64,000 bases of DNA from an uncultured Chromatiaceae bacterium (GCA_937978655.1 CALJUX010000033.1:1-64000), one strand, 5' to 3'; positions 1 through 9,296 are shown, counted from the first letter of the stretch. Translations and numbers: made by a program. The notes: generated by a model from the letters alone, not told the origin.

Positions 1-51
1 GCTACCTTGCCAAGGTCGAGGTCACGAGTTCGAGTCTCGTTGCCCGCTCCA
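1..51 (+). tRNA. tRNA-Gly(GCC), 5'-truncated by window edge
   Basis: This is the last 51 bases, including the encoded CCA, of a tRNA identical over its length to the complete tRNA-Gly at 78-153. The anticodon GCC and the T-arm GTTCGAGTC are present, and the first 25 bases lie outside the window. It is the upstream member of a tandem pair separated by a 26-base AT-rich spacer. Confidence 0.9.
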
Positions 52-77
52 AATTTCTAAATTGTTTCTGATTGTCT

Positions 78-153
78 GCGGGCATAGCTCAGTTGGTAGA
101 GCGCTACCTTGCCAAGGTCGAGGTCACGAGTTCGAGTCTCGTTGCCCGCTCCA
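78..153 (+). tRNA. tRNA-Gly(GCC)
   Basis: This is a complete 76-base cloverleaf including encoded CCA. The acceptor stem pairs GCGGGCA with TGCCCGC, the D-arm carries AGCTCAGTTGGTAGAGC, the anticodon loop reads TTGCCAA (anticodon GCC, reading GGC/GGU) and the T-arm holds GTTCGAGTC. The two copies are probably transcribed together from a promoter upstream of the window. Confidence 0.96.
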
Positions 154-264
154 TATTTTCGCCGAAATCCATCTCCTTTTTTAGCCTCGCATCACAGACA
201 GCCATACTTGTACTCCCGCTGCCGGGCTGCTAGCTTATCGCTTCATTTTTCAGGTATGACCAGT

Positions 265-759
265 ATGCAAAATCAGAACAAACTCAGTCGCATTGTGCAA
301 AAAATCAGTGCGGCGCCGGCATTTTGTCGTCCTTGGCTGTTGTCCGCGCTGTTTGGCTGTAGCATCAAATTTGCCGGCACTGCAGGGATCCGGGTTGAAC
401 AGCTGGATTTTCAGCAGGCACGGCTCAAACTGTATAACCGCGGTAAAGTACAGAATCACATCGGCACTGTGCACGCTGCCGCGACGGCATTACTGGGTGA
501 ATCTGCCAGCGGTTTTCTGCTTGGCATGCATATGCCTGATGACAAAATTCCCTTATTAAAATCAATGCAAATCCGCTATCTGAAGCGTTCAACCGGCGCT
601 CTGACTGCAGAGGCCCGGCTGGATGATTCGCAAATCAGTCTGATCCGCAGTGCTGAAAAAGCGGAGGTGGAGATCCGTGTGTTGATCAAAGATCAGCTGG
701 GTGTCGAACCGGTTGAGGCGGTTTATCTGTGGGCCTGGATCCCGAAACCGAAGAAATAA
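265..759 (+). CDS. DUF4442 (hotdog-fold, thioesterase-like) protein
   Basis: This is a 164-residue cytoplasmic protein resembling the DUF4442 / PaaI-type hotdog superfamily. The landmark is the central stretch NHIGTVHAAATALLGE followed by a hydrophobic helix, which matches the family's conserved asparagine-histidine-glycine-threonine segment near the putative active site. Related proteins are acyl-CoA thioesterases, but the substrate here is unknown. ATG 265 is preferred because AGGT at 252-255 sits about 9 bases upstream; ATG 256, three codons earlier, would have almost no spacer. Longer upstream reading runs into the tRNA-Gly gene and is not credible. It stands alone between the tRNAs and a cyclic-di-GMP gene. 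Confidence 0.75.
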   Translation: MQNQNKLSRIVQKISAAPAFCRPWLLSALFGCSIKFAGTAGIRVEQLDFQQARLKLYNRGKVQNHIGTVHAAATALLGESASGFLLGMHMPDDKIPLLKSMQIRYLKRSTGALTAEARLDDSQISLIRSAEKAEVEIRVLIKDQLGVEPVEAVYLWAWIPKPKK

Positions 760-834
760 CACTGGTTTAGCATCACTGGCATGGCTGCATGTAACCTGTT
801 AAATTTGAGTAAAGGCAGGCAGCAGGAACAGACA

Positions 835-3060
835 GTGACTTTATCAGAGCTGAAAGCAAGTGGCAGGCTCCCTGCGTCGCGTGAAGATTTGCATTTGTCC
901 TGGCTGGTGCGGCATCCGAAAAGTGCTGCGCTGACGCTGGGGCTGCTGCTCAGTTTTTTGCTGGCGGCGCTGGTCTGGCAGCAACAGCAAAAAAATATTG
1001 AAGTTGAACGTTATCAGCTGCTGCAACAAGTCAGTCATTATGCCGCATCGGTGGAAGCGGCAGTGCGTACTGCGGTGGTGGTCAGCGAATCGCTGCGCAC
1101 TGAGCTGGTGCTGGATCCTGAGCAATCCCTGTCGGAACTTGACGCCCGAATTCAGCTGTTATTAAAAGACTATCCATTGTTTCGCCACATTGCGCTGGCG
1201 CCGGATCTGGTGATCAGTTATGTCTATCCGCAGGCCGGCAATGAAGCGGCTCTGGGCGTCGACTACCGGCTGGTGCCGGAGCAATATGCTGCGATAGAAA
1301 AAGCGGTGAAAGCCGGCGGCCCGTTGCTGGCTGGCCCGGTCAAACTGGTGCAGGGCGGTTCTGGTCTGGTGATCCGGGTGCCGGTGTTTCTGCAAGACCG
1401 ACGCCTTTGGGGCGTGATTGCGGCGGTGATCCCGTTAGAGCGGCTGCTGCAACAAACCCAACTGGATAAACTGCAGCACGACTATTACCTCGGTTTATCC
1501 GGTCGCGACGGCGACACGAATAATCCTGAGCTGTTTTGGGGCGATCAGGTGTTGCAAGGGTTGCCGTCGGTCTATGCCAATATTCGGGTGCCCGCCGGAC
1601 AGTGGCGCCTGCATGCTTTTCCCAAACAACCAATGCCACTGCTGGCCGGCCTGCCGGGGTTATTCCTGCCGGCAGGTTTTTTGCTGATCCTGTTATTGAG
1701 TTCTGCCGTGTATGTGTTGCTGCGTCTGTCGCAGGAAAGGCAGCAGGCACTGCAGACGGTCGCGTATCAGGCCAGTTTTGACCCCCTGACCGGCCTTGCC
1801 AATCGTTCTGTCCTGTTAGGCCAGCTGGAGCTGATGCTGAAACATGCCAAAGCACAGCGGACGCAGCTGGCGGTGCTGAGTCTGGATCTGGACGAATTTA
1901 AGCAAGTGAATGAAAGCCTGGGCCACCCGGTTGGTGATCAGTTGCTGCAGCTGGTTGCCGACCGGTTGCTGGAGCAACTGCGCGGGCCTGAACTGGTTGC
2001 CCGCTCTGGTGGCGATGAATTTGTGCTGGTCTTGCCAGAGCAATGCCAACCGGACGCACTGGAGCTGTTTTGTCAGAAATTGCTGCGTGCATTTCAGGCG
2101 CCTTTTGTCGTTCGCGGTACACCATTGTCGATGTCCACCAGTATTGGCGTGGCGATTTATCCGCATGATGGTTTGCTGGCGATCGATTTGCTCAAACACG
2201 CCGACCGCGCGATGTATGCCGCCAAACATCTGGGGCGCAATACCTTTCATTTTTATGATGCCGGCATGCAAAAAGAAGCCGACCATTTTGTCCATTTGCA
2301 TCATGAAATTTTGCAGGGCATTGAACAGCGGCAGTTTTTTCTGGTGTACCAGCCGATTTATTCGGTGGCGGAGCGGCGGTTCAGTAAAGCGGAGGCGCTG
2401 GTGCGCTGGCAGCATCCGGAGCGCGGTCTGATCTCACCCTTTGATTTTATTCCGGTTGCCGAGCGCACAGGCGCGATCCGGCCTTTAGGACAATGGATTT
2501 TGCAGCAGGCTATCGCCGATATGCAGCTGTTTCAGCAGCTTGGCCTTGATCTGCAAATGTCGGTGAATCGCAGCAGTCAGGAGTTTAACCAGCCAAAGGT
2601 TGCCGATGAATGGTTGGCACAGCTCAGAGCCGCGGGGCTGGCGCCGGAACAATTAATTCTGGAGATCACCGAATCGGTGTTTATGGATAAAGTGTCGGTG
2701 CAACAGGCCAATGTGCTGAGTCTGCACCAGCAGGGCGTGAAACTGGCGATTGACGATTTTGGTACCGGTTATTCCGCACTGAATTATTTGAGTCGTTATC
2801 CGGTTGATTTTATTAAAATTGACAAGAGTTTTATCAACCATATTGCTGAGCAGGACAAAGCGCGTGCCTTGGTGGCGGTGTTGATCAATATGGCTAAAGT
2901 GCTGGATGTTGCAGTGGTGGCGGAAGGCGTCGAAACCCGTGAACAGTTTGATGGGTTAATCGCGCTGGGCTGTGATTTTATTCAGGGATATTATTGTGCC
3001 CGGCCTCTGGCAAAAGCAGACTTTATCCCGTTGTTACAACAACCGCTGAAATTCGCATGA
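835..3060 (+). CDS. membrane-bound GGDEF-EAL cyclic-di-GMP protein
   Basis: This is a 741-residue inner-membrane signalling protein. A first transmembrane helix lies near residues 30-48 and a second near 271-297, and the segment between them is a periplasmic sensor. The GGDEF domain has an intact GGDEF signature (residues 392-396), so diguanylate cyclase activity is possible. The EAL domain keeps EAL at 520-522, the DDFGTGYS loop, KIDKSF and VAEGVET, all expected of an active phosphodiesterase. Which activity dominates cannot be told from sequence. GTG 835 is chosen because AGGA lies 7 bases upstream; ATG 781 has no Shine-Dalgarno and would add 18 residues. The DUF1289 gene begins inside its stop codon, so the two are translationally coupled. 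Confidence 0.88.
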   Translation: MTLSELKASGRLPASREDLHLSWLVRHPKSAALTLGLLLSFLLAALVWQQQQKNIEVERYQLLQQVSHYAASVEAAVRTAVVVSESLRTELVLDPEQSLSELDARIQLLLKDYPLFRHIALAPDLVISYVYPQAGNEAALGVDYRLVPEQYAAIEKAVKAGGPLLAGPVKLVQGGSGLVIRVPVFLQDRRLWGVIAAVIPLERLLQQTQLDKLQHDYYLGLSGRDGDTNNPELFWGDQVLQGLPSVYANIRVPAGQWRLHAFPKQPMPLLAGLPGLFLPAGFLLILLLSSAVYVLLRLSQERQQALQTVAYQASFDPLTGLANRSVLLGQLELMLKHAKAQRTQLAVLSLDLDEFKQVNESLGHPVGDQLLQLVADRLLEQLRGPELVARSGGDEFVLVLPEQCQPDALELFCQKLLRAFQAPFVVRGTPLSMSTSIGVAIYPHDGLLAIDLLKHADRAMYAAKHLGRNTFHFYDAGMQKEADHFVHLHHEILQGIEQRQFFLVYQPIYSVAERRFSKAEALVRWQHPERGLISPFDFIPVAERTGAIRPLGQWILQQAIADMQLFQQLGLDLQMSVNRSSQEFNQPKVADEWLAQLRAAGLAPEQLILEITESVFMDKVSVQQANVLSLHQQGVKLAIDDFGTGYSALNYLSRYPVDFIKIDKSFINHIAEQDKARALVAVLINMAKVLDVAVVAEGVETREQFDGLIALGCDFIQGYYCARPLAKADFIPLLQQPLKFA

Positions 3061-3260
3061 GCACTTCACCTTGCGTGCGCAACTGTTGTCTGGACCCGCA
3101 GGACGTTTGTCTGGGCTGTGGCCGGACGCTGCAGGAAATCACCGGCTGGCATCAGGCCAGCGCCAGCGAGCAGCAGCAAATTTTGCAGCGGGCGCAGTTA
3201 CGCTTGCAACAGCAGCAGGAGGCACTGCTCAGGCGTCGCGCGGCAAACCGGTCTGAATAA
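3057..3260 (+). CDS. DUF1289 domain protein (YdhL-like)
   Basis: This is a 67-residue protein with four closely spaced cysteines in the pattern CVRNCCLDPQDVCLGCGR followed by TLQEITGW, the DUF1289 signature. The cysteines suggest metal or Fe-S binding, but the family has no established function. The ATG overlaps the stop of the GGDEF-EAL gene (ATGA), so it is co-translated with it. Its last 32 bases overlap the 3' end of queG on the other strand. The C-terminal half is a glutamine-rich helix. Confidence 0.82.
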   Translation: MSTSPCVRNCCLDPQDVCLGCGRTLQEITGWHQASASEQQQILQRAQLRLQQQQEALLRRRAANRSE

Positions 3261-4374
3261 TACGCACCAGCCGTTGCTGCGCCCGGCTTGAGGTGTGGGC
3301 TGCGGCAGCTTTCTGCTGTTGTTGCGCCAGCGCCCAGTCAACATGACGCTGGACCTGTGCATCGCCCTGATACGCCTGTAGCGCCGCAACCACCGCTGCG
3401 CTGTAAGGTGCATTACCAAGCGCCACCGCCAGGTTGCGTTGCCAGCGCTGATAGCCAATCCGGCGGATGGCTGAGCCTTCGGTAAAGTGTAAAAACTCGG
3501 TTTCGCTCCAGCCGAATAACCGCAGCAGGGATTGATCTTGCCATTGTGGCCGGCGCTGAAAATCGGCTTCCTGGGTCAGCGGGGCAGTGCGGTTCACCGG
3601 GCAGACCAGCTGACAATCGTCACAGCCATAAATACGGTTGCCGAGCAGCGGCCGCAATGCCTCGGGAATATCCTCTTTTAATTCAATGGTCAGATAACTG
3701 ACACAGCGGCGCGCATCGACGACAAAAGGCGCCACGATAGCGCCGGTCGGGCAACTGGTGATACAGGCGACACAAGTTCCGCAGTTTTTGTCGAGTGCAC
3801 GGTCGACCGGCAATGGAATATTGACCAGCAGTTCACCCAGAAAAAACCAGGAGCCGGCGTCTTCACTGAGCAATAAACTGTGTTTACCAATCCAGCCAAG
3901 CCCGGCTTTTGCCGCCAGTGGCCGCTCCAGCACCGGTGCCGAATCAACAAAAGGCCGGAAGCCCAGCGCCGTAACTTTGCCGGCGATCCGCTCACCGAGC
4001 TGTTTCAGGCGTTGGCGCAGCACTTTGTGATAATCGCGTCCGAGCGCATAACGGCTGATGTAGCCCAGCGTGGGGTCGGCCAGATTGGTAGCAAAACCGG
4101 CCTGTGCCGGCAAATAGTCCATCCGTACCGAGATGACCCGCATGGTGCCGGGCAGCAGCTCCTGCGGCCGTGCCCGCATCATGCCATGACTGGCCATGTA
4201 GTCCATGTCGCCGTGGTAGCCGGCATCCAGCCATTGCTGCAGCCGGGCTTCTTCCGCTTGTAAGTCGGTATCGGCAATGCCACAGGCACTGAAGCCCAGC
4301 TGGCGGGCCCAGTCTTTGATCTCGCCAGCCAGGGCATGCCAGTCGGGATGGGGGTCTTGTATCAAGTTGTTCAT
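3229..4374 (-). CDS. queG: epoxyqueuosine reductase QueG
   Basis: QueG is the cobalamin-dependent Fe-S enzyme that reduces epoxyqueuosine to queuosine in the wobble base of Asn, Asp, His and Tyr tRNAs. The protein has 381 residues, normal for the family. Two [4Fe-4S] motifs are visible, CGTCVACITSCPTG and CDDCQLVCP, and the N-terminal part holds the conserved SVRMDYLP and SRYALGRDYHK segments. The start at 4374 (MNNLIQDPHPDW) is chosen by family length; an in-frame extension to 4470 looks unrelated and has no ribosome site. It is divergent from tsaE. In E. coli nnr lies between queG and tsaE; here that gene is absent. Confidence 0.93.
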   Translation of the reverse strand: MNNLIQDPHPDWHALAGEIKDWARQLGFSACGIADTDLQAEEARLQQWLDAGYHGDMDYMASHGMMRARPQELLPGTMRVISVRMDYLPAQAGFATNLADPTLGYISRYALGRDYHKVLRQRLKQLGERIAGKVTALGFRPFVDSAPVLERPLAAKAGLGWIGKHSLLLSEDAGSWFFLGELLVNIPLPVDRALDKNCGTCVACITSCPTGAIVAPFVVDARRCVSYLTIELKEDIPEALRPLLGNRIYGCDDCQLVCPVNRTAPLTQEADFQRRPQWQDQSLLRLFGWSETEFLHFTEGSAIRRIGYQRWQRNLAVALGNAPYSAAVVAALQAYQGDAQVQRHVDWALAQQQQKAAAAHTSSRAQQRLVRIIQTGLPRDA

Positions 4375-4500
4375 CACAGAGGGAAAAGCGCCGCGAATGC
4401 TGAGATAGTACCACATCGGCGGATGAGCGGCGCGGTAGTGCTGGCGCGCCGATTTTGATAGCATAAGCAATATGATGATGTTTTACAGGCCAAACCGCCG

Positions 4501-4968
4501 ATGTCCGGACCTTTCCGTCAGATAGAACTCAGTGATGAAATTGCCACCAAGACGCTGGCGAAGACGCTGGCACTTAGCTGTCGCCAAGGTGCGGTGATTT
4601 ATTTACATGGTGATTTGGGGGCCGGCAAAACTACCTTCAGCCGATATTTGTTGCAGGCGCTTGGTCATCAGGGCAATGTGAAAAGTCCGACCTACACCCT
4701 GGTTGAATCCTATCAGCTTGGGACATTGGCTGTGTTTCATTTTGACCTGTACCGGCTGCATGATCCGGAAGAGCTTGAGTTTATGGGGATCCGGGATTAT
4801 TTCGCCCCTGAGCATTTGTGTCTGGTGGAGTGGCCGGAGCGGGGACAGCCGTTATTACCAGTCCCGGACTTGGACCTGCAACTAAAAATAACCAGCGCCG
4901 AAGCACGTCAGCTGCAGATCACTGCAATGACTCCACGCGGCGCAGCGATGTTGGAACTGATAGCCTGA
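4501..4968 (+). CDS. tsaE: tRNA threonylcarbamoyladenosine biosynthesis ATPase TsaE
   Basis: TsaE is the P-loop ATPase that works with TsaB and TsaD to make t6A at position 37 of ANN-decoding tRNAs. The Walker A motif GDLGAGKTT is at residues 37-45, followed by the family hallmarks VKSPTYTLVE and HFDLYRL, then LVEWPERG. The 155-residue length is typical. It is the first gene of the tsaE-amiB-mutL-miaA-hfq-hflX-hflK-hflC block and lies one base from amiB. Confidence 0.95.
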   Translation: MSGPFRQIELSDEIATKTLAKTLALSCRQGAVIYLHGDLGAGKTTFSRYLLQALGHQGNVKSPTYTLVESYQLGTLAVFHFDLYRLHDPEELEFMGIRDYFAPEHLCLVEWPERGQPLLPVPDLDLQLKITSAEARQLQITAMTPRGAAMLELIA

Positions 4969-4969
4969 T

Positions 4970-6472
4970 ATGAATTTTTCCCGGATGTTTGGGTTAGGCG
5001 TATGCCTGACCTTCTTCAGTGTCGCAGCCTGGGCGGCAAATAAAATTGAGAGCGTGCGGATTTGGCCGTCGCCAGACAGTACCCGCGTGGTATTTGACAT
5101 GCAGCAAAAGCCGGTGTTTCGGTTGTTGCCCAAACAAGGCGCCTTGGTGACGCTGGAGATTGACGGCATCAATGAGCCGAAATTAGGCAAAATGTCCGGC
5201 GAATCAGAGTTAGTCAAATCTATCCGCGTACAAAAAGTCAGTGGCAAAGCCTCAGTGCGGGTGTTGCTGGATTTAAGCCGCGAGTCCACAGAAAAAGCTT
5301 TTGCGCTGCCACCTTCCGACCGCTATGGCCACCGGCTGGTGCTGGACATCACCGACGTGCAGGCCGAAAAAGCTTTTGTCGCGCCACTGCCTGCCCAAAG
5401 AAGCAGCGCCAGCAGCACTGGCGGGCGTGACATTATCATCGCCATCGACGCCGGCCATGGCGGCCACGACCCTGGTGCTATTGGTCCGAAGGGCACTTAC
5501 GAAAAACATATCACTATGTCGGTCGCTGAAAAGCTGGGGTCTCTGATTAACCGGGAGCCAGGCTTTAAAGCGGTGCAAACCCGCAGCGGCGACTATTACA
5601 TTTATCCGAGTAAAAGACCGGATGTGGCGCGCAGTAAACAAGCCGATTTATTAGTATCCATTCATGCGGACGCGGCAGAAAACCGTAAGGCCAGTGGCGC
5701 GTCGGTCTGGGTGTTGTCGCTCAAAAGGGCCACCACCGAAGTGGGCCGGATGATGGAACAAACAGAACAACACTCAGAATTGCTTGGTGGTGTGGCGGAA
5801 GTCATTAAAGATTCTGCCAATGAGCGTTATCTTGCACAAACCGTGTTGGATTTGTCGATGAATCACTCGATGACCACCGGCTTTGATGTGGCAGCAGCGG
5901 TATTACGGGAACTGGATGATGTCACCAAACTGCATAAAAAAGAGCCACAGGCCGCGAGCTTAGGTGTGCTGAAAGCGCCGGATATTCCGTCGATTCTGGT
6001 TGAAACAGGCTATATCTCAAACCACAGCGAAGAACAGAAATTAAAAACGGCATCGCATCAGCAAAAACTGGCAGCGGCAATTTTCCGCGCGCTGAAAAAG
6101 CATTTTCATAATTTACCACCGGCTGACAGCGCCATCGCACAGCGGCGCGGTAAGTCGGATTTGCAGTTGCCGGAGCAGCGTACAGCAGAGGGGCGTAATA
6201 ATACTGCAGTCACAGCGGTAGTTCCTTCGCCAGCCAAAACTACAGCCGCCAAATCAGCGGCTGGCAGCACGCCTGTGCGCGTCGCAGGACCCGTGTTGCC
6301 GTCCGGCAGCCAGGGCAATGCCCGTATCGTTGTGCATAAAGTGAAATCCGGTGAGTCGCTGTCGATGCTGGCGCGCAAATATGGCGTACCGATGGCACAG
6401 CTGCGTCAGCTCAATCAGTTAAAGTCGGACAATATCCGGATCGGCCAGAATTTAAAGGTGCCGCAACGATGA
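4970..6472 (+). CDS. amiB: N-acetylmuramoyl-L-alanine amidase AmiB with C-terminal LysM
   Basis: AmiB is a periplasmic zinc amidase that cleaves septal peptidoglycan during daughter-cell separation and is normally activated by EnvC. The 500-residue protein has a signal peptide ending near AWAA (residues 1-22), an AMIN targeting domain over roughly 25-125, an Amidase_3 domain with zinc-site segments DAGHGGHDPG, the EKH segment and SIHADA, and the late catalytic glutamate in ILVETGYISN. A low-complexity Ala/Thr/Ser linker leads to one LysM repeat at about 450-499. It overlaps mutL by 4 bases (ATGA). Confidence 0.94.
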   Translation: MNFSRMFGLGVCLTFFSVAAWAANKIESVRIWPSPDSTRVVFDMQQKPVFRLLPKQGALVTLEIDGINEPKLGKMSGESELVKSIRVQKVSGKASVRVLLDLSRESTEKAFALPPSDRYGHRLVLDITDVQAEKAFVAPLPAQRSSASSTGGRDIIIAIDAGHGGHDPGAIGPKGTYEKHITMSVAEKLGSLINREPGFKAVQTRSGDYYIYPSKRPDVARSKQADLLVSIHADAAENRKASGASVWVLSLKRATTEVGRMMEQTEQHSELLGGVAEVIKDSANERYLAQTVLDLSMNHSMTTGFDVAAAVLRELDDVTKLHKKEPQAASLGVLKAPDIPSILVETGYISNHSEEQKLKTASHQQKLAAAIFRALKKHFHNLPPADSAIAQRRGKSDLQLPEQRTAEGRNNTAVTAVVPSPAKTTAAKSAAGSTPVRVAGPVLPSGSQGNARIVVHKVKSGESLSMLARKYGVPMAQLRQLNQLKSDNIRIGQNLKVPQR

Positions 6473-8286
6473 CTATCCAGCTGCTGCCGCCGCAACTGGC
6501 CAATCAAATCGCCGCCGGTGAAGTGGTGGAGCGGCCGGCGTCAGTGATTAAGGAACTGGTAGAAAACAGCCTGGATGCCGGCGCCACGGAGATCCACATT
6601 GATGTGGAAAAAGGTGGCAGTAAGCTGTTGCGGGTGCGTGATAACGGTTCTGGTATTGCCAAAGACCAACTGACACTGGCGCTGAGCCGGCATGCCACAT
6701 CAAAAATTCATGATTTTGCCGATTTGGCGCGGATTGTCAGCCTCGGCTTTCGCGGCGAGGCGCTGGCCAGTATCAGTTCAGTGTCGCGGTTGACGCTGAC
6801 TTCCCGTCCGGCTGAGCAGGACAATGCCTGGCAGGCGATGGCCGAAGGCCGTGATATGGCGGTGCAAATCAAACCTGCCGCCCATCCGGTGGGTACCAGT
6901 ATCGAAGTGCTGGACTTGTTTTTTAATACTCCGGCCCGCCGGCGCTTTCTCAAATCCGATAAAACCGAATTCAGCCATATTGAAGAGTTAGTCAAACGGC
7001 TGGCACTGAGTCGTTATGATGTCAGCTGGACTTTAACTCATAACGGCCAGACGATCCGGCAACTCAATGCTGTACACGACACGGCCGGGCGGCAACGCCG
7101 TATTCAGCAGCTGTGTGGCCGTAGTTTTGCCCAGGCCGCCTGTTATGTCGAAAGCCAGTATGAGCAGATGCAGCTGTGTGGCTGGATTTTGCCGGCCGCC
7201 GCCTGCAGCGCGCAATTGCAGTGCCAGTACAGTTATGTTAATGGCCGGATGATGCGCGACAAATTGCTTAATCATGCGATCCGCCAGGCTTATGCTGAGA
7301 TGCTGGCGCCTGAGGCGTTGCCGGCTTTTGTGTTGTATTTACAACTGGACCCGGAGCAGGTGGATGTCAACGTGCATCCGGCCAAACATGAAGTGCGTTT
7401 TCATCAGGCGCGGCTGGTACATGATTTTGTCTTCAGTGCGCTGAGCCAGATGCTGACGCAAACCGCTCAACAGGATTTGTTGCAAGCGCAGCAGGTGAAT
7501 GCCGGGCCTCCTGTGTCTCAACCTGAGGCATTGCATGGGGCACGTGATGGCGTCGCAGCCCCGGCGCATGGTCACAGTTATCCTGCTGCGCGCAGTTATG
7601 GCGGTGTGTCGCCGGCGCGAGGCTCTGCTCCCTCCGGCAGTGGTCATGGTGCCGCCGGTCGTGACCATGGCGCTTCCGGCAATGACTGGACCGCCCTGGT
7701 GCGGGAAACGCCGGTAACTTTGCCTGTCGGGCCCGTGACAGCGGCAACGGCGGCGGTCGCAGCAGCGCTGCCATCTGGCGTTCTGTTGCTGAGTCCGACC
7801 GAACTGCTGGTGATGTCGCAGCAGCAGCTGTGGTTATTGGATCTGCCGGCCAGTGTCGCGTCACTCTTCGCAACAAAAAGTCTGGCGGCAAATGCGCTGG
7901 CTTCTGCAGCTTTGCTGCTGCCAGAGCGGCTGCGGCTGCAACCGGCAGAAATAACGCGGTTAACTGCAAACGCGGCGGCGTTGAGTCAGATGGGTTTTGA
8001 TTTGGTGCTGAGCAATCAGGTGCTGATTGTCCGGGCTGTGCCGCAGTTACTGCAGGGCACACCGCTCAGTACCGTGCTGCCATTATGGTGGGAGGGCTGG
8101 CCAGCGCATGCCGAACTGACCACACTTTGGCAACAGCTGCTGCAATTGCTGTTGAGCCGTCGCTGGTTGTCGGCACAGTTGCTGATACAAAGTGAGGTTG
8201 ATTTGCTGCAACACCCCGAACACTGGCGCGCAGTTCCTGTTGATGTCAGTGCCGCCCGCCAACAACTGCTGGAGAACAATCAATGA
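6469..8286 (+). CDS. mutL: DNA mismatch repair protein MutL
   Basis: MutL is the GHKL-ATPase matchmaker linking MutS to MutH/UvrD in mismatch repair. The N-terminal ATPase shows IAAGEVVERP, ENSLDAGAT, DNGSGI and FRGEALASI, with the second-domain marker VDVNVHPAKHEVRF near residue 305. The 605-residue protein ends in a dimerisation domain; I see no DQHA(X)2E endonuclease motif, as in MutH-containing bacteria. The linker at about 345-405 is unusually rich in Gly, His, Ser and Ala. Start and stop overlap amiB and miaA by 4 bases each, implying translational coupling. Confidence 0.96.
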   Translation: MTIQLLPPQLANQIAAGEVVERPASVIKELVENSLDAGATEIHIDVEKGGSKLLRVRDNGSGIAKDQLTLALSRHATSKIHDFADLARIVSLGFRGEALASISSVSRLTLTSRPAEQDNAWQAMAEGRDMAVQIKPAAHPVGTSIEVLDLFFNTPARRRFLKSDKTEFSHIEELVKRLALSRYDVSWTLTHNGQTIRQLNAVHDTAGRQRRIQQLCGRSFAQAACYVESQYEQMQLCGWILPAAACSAQLQCQYSYVNGRMMRDKLLNHAIRQAYAEMLAPEALPAFVLYLQLDPEQVDVNVHPAKHEVRFHQARLVHDFVFSALSQMLTQTAQQDLLQAQQVNAGPPVSQPEALHGARDGVAAPAHGHSYPAARSYGGVSPARGSAPSGSGHGAAGRDHGASGNDWTALVRETPVTLPVGPVTAATAAVAAALPSGVLLLSPTELLVMSQQQLWLLDLPASVASLFATKSLAANALASAALLLPERLRLQPAEITRLTANAAALSQMGFDLVLSNQVLIVRAVPQLLQGTPLSTVLPLWWEGWPAHAELTTLWQQLLQLLLSRRWLSAQLLIQSEVDLLQHPEHWRAVPVDVSAARQQLLENNQ

Positions 8287-9203
8287 CAGCGCAGGTCGTG
8301 TTTCTGATGGGGCCTACGGCGTCAGGTAAAACCGCATTGGCACTGGCACTGGCCACGCAACGCCCGGTTGAAATTATCAGCGTCGACAGCGCGTTGATTT
8401 ATCGCGGTATGGATATTGGGACCGCCAAGCCCTACGCGGCAGAGCTGGCTGCCGTGCCGCACCATCTGATCGATATTCTCGATCCGGCGCAGGCTTATTC
8501 GGCGGCAGACTTTCGCACAGACGCCTTAAGACTTATTGCTGATATCCGGCAGCGCGGGGCAATGCCATTATTGGTTGGCGGCACGATGTTGTATTTTAAG
8601 GCTTTACTCGAAGGTATCTCGCCATTACCAGAAGCCGATGCCACAGTACGGGCTGAAATTGAAGCCGAAGCTGCGGTGCAGGGCTGGGCCGCTTTACACC
8701 AGCAATTAACGCAGATTGATCCGGTGTCGGCTGCCCGCATCCATCCGAATGACCCGCAGCGTATTAACCGTGCGCTGGAGGTTTATCGGCTGACGGGGCG
8801 CAGTCTGACTGAATTAACGGCAGATAAAGGCGAACCTTTTCCTTATCAGGTGAGTCAATTTGCCATCGCGCCAACCGAGCGGGCCGAACTGCACCGGCGT
8901 ATTGCCCTGCGTTTTGAGCAAATGTTGGCGCAGGGTTTTGAGCAGGAAGTCCGGTTGTTAAAACAACGGGCTGATCTGCATCCGGATTTGCCGTCGATCC
9001 GTTGTGTCGGCTACCGGCAGATGTGGGACTATCTGGACGGGCTAGTGCCTTATGACGAGATGGTGTATCGTGGCATTGCCGCAACAAGACAACTGGCAAA
9101 ACGCCAGCTGACATGGCTTCGCAGCTGGCAGAATTTAAGCTGGTTAAATGCTGATTTAACCGAGCAAGAAAACTTGCAAGCTGTTTTAACTTCGCTACGC
9201 TAA
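8283..9203 (+). CDS. miaA: tRNA dimethylallyltransferase MiaA
   Basis: MiaA transfers a dimethylallyl group to A37 of tRNAs that read UNN codons, the first step of ms2i6A synthesis. The 306-residue protein begins with the P-loop GPTASGKT (residues 10-17), followed by DSALIYRGMDIGTAKP and LVGGTMLYF, and later IRCVGYRQMW and KRQLTWLR, all family signatures. It starts within the mutL stop codon. As in E. coli it is followed by hfq. Confidence 0.96.
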   Translation: MTAQVVFLMGPTASGKTALALALATQRPVEIISVDSALIYRGMDIGTAKPYAAELAAVPHHLIDILDPAQAYSAADFRTDALRLIADIRQRGAMPLLVGGTMLYFKALLEGISPLPEADATVRAEIEAEAAVQGWAALHQQLTQIDPVSAARIHPNDPQRINRALEVYRLTGRSLTELTADKGEPFPYQVSQFAIAPTERAELHRRIALRFEQMLAQGFEQEVRLLKQRADLHPDLPSIRCVGYRQMWDYLDGLVPYDEMVYRGIAATRQLAKRQLTWLRSWQNLSWLNADLTEQENLQAVLTSLR

Positions 9204-9222
9204 ATTAGTGAAGAAAAAAAGC

Positions 9223-9251
9223 GTTATTTAACGACTTGAAAATAATATAAT
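9223..9251 (+). promoter_or_regulatory. possible hfq promoter in AT-rich leader
   Basis: The 93-base miaA-hfq gap is very AT-rich and contains a perfect TATAAT at 9246-9251, with GTTATT 17 bases upstream. An alternative pair is TTGAAA (9236-9241) with TATATC (9258-9263). A separate hfq promoter between miaA and hfq is known in E. coli; which pair is used here is inference. Confidence 0.35.
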
Positions 9252-9296
9252 AATCCATATATCAAGAATCAGAACAAAGAAAAAGGAAAGCGGCAA

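Noticed and set aside
109..264. N-terminal extension of the DUF4442 gene
   Set aside because: It would begin inside the tRNA-Gly gene and has no family similarity.
1816..2415. Long minus-strand ORF inside the GGDEF-EAL gene (and similar ORFs inside most genes)
   Set aside because: Shadow of the strong sense-strand codon bias; no ribosome site or family signal.
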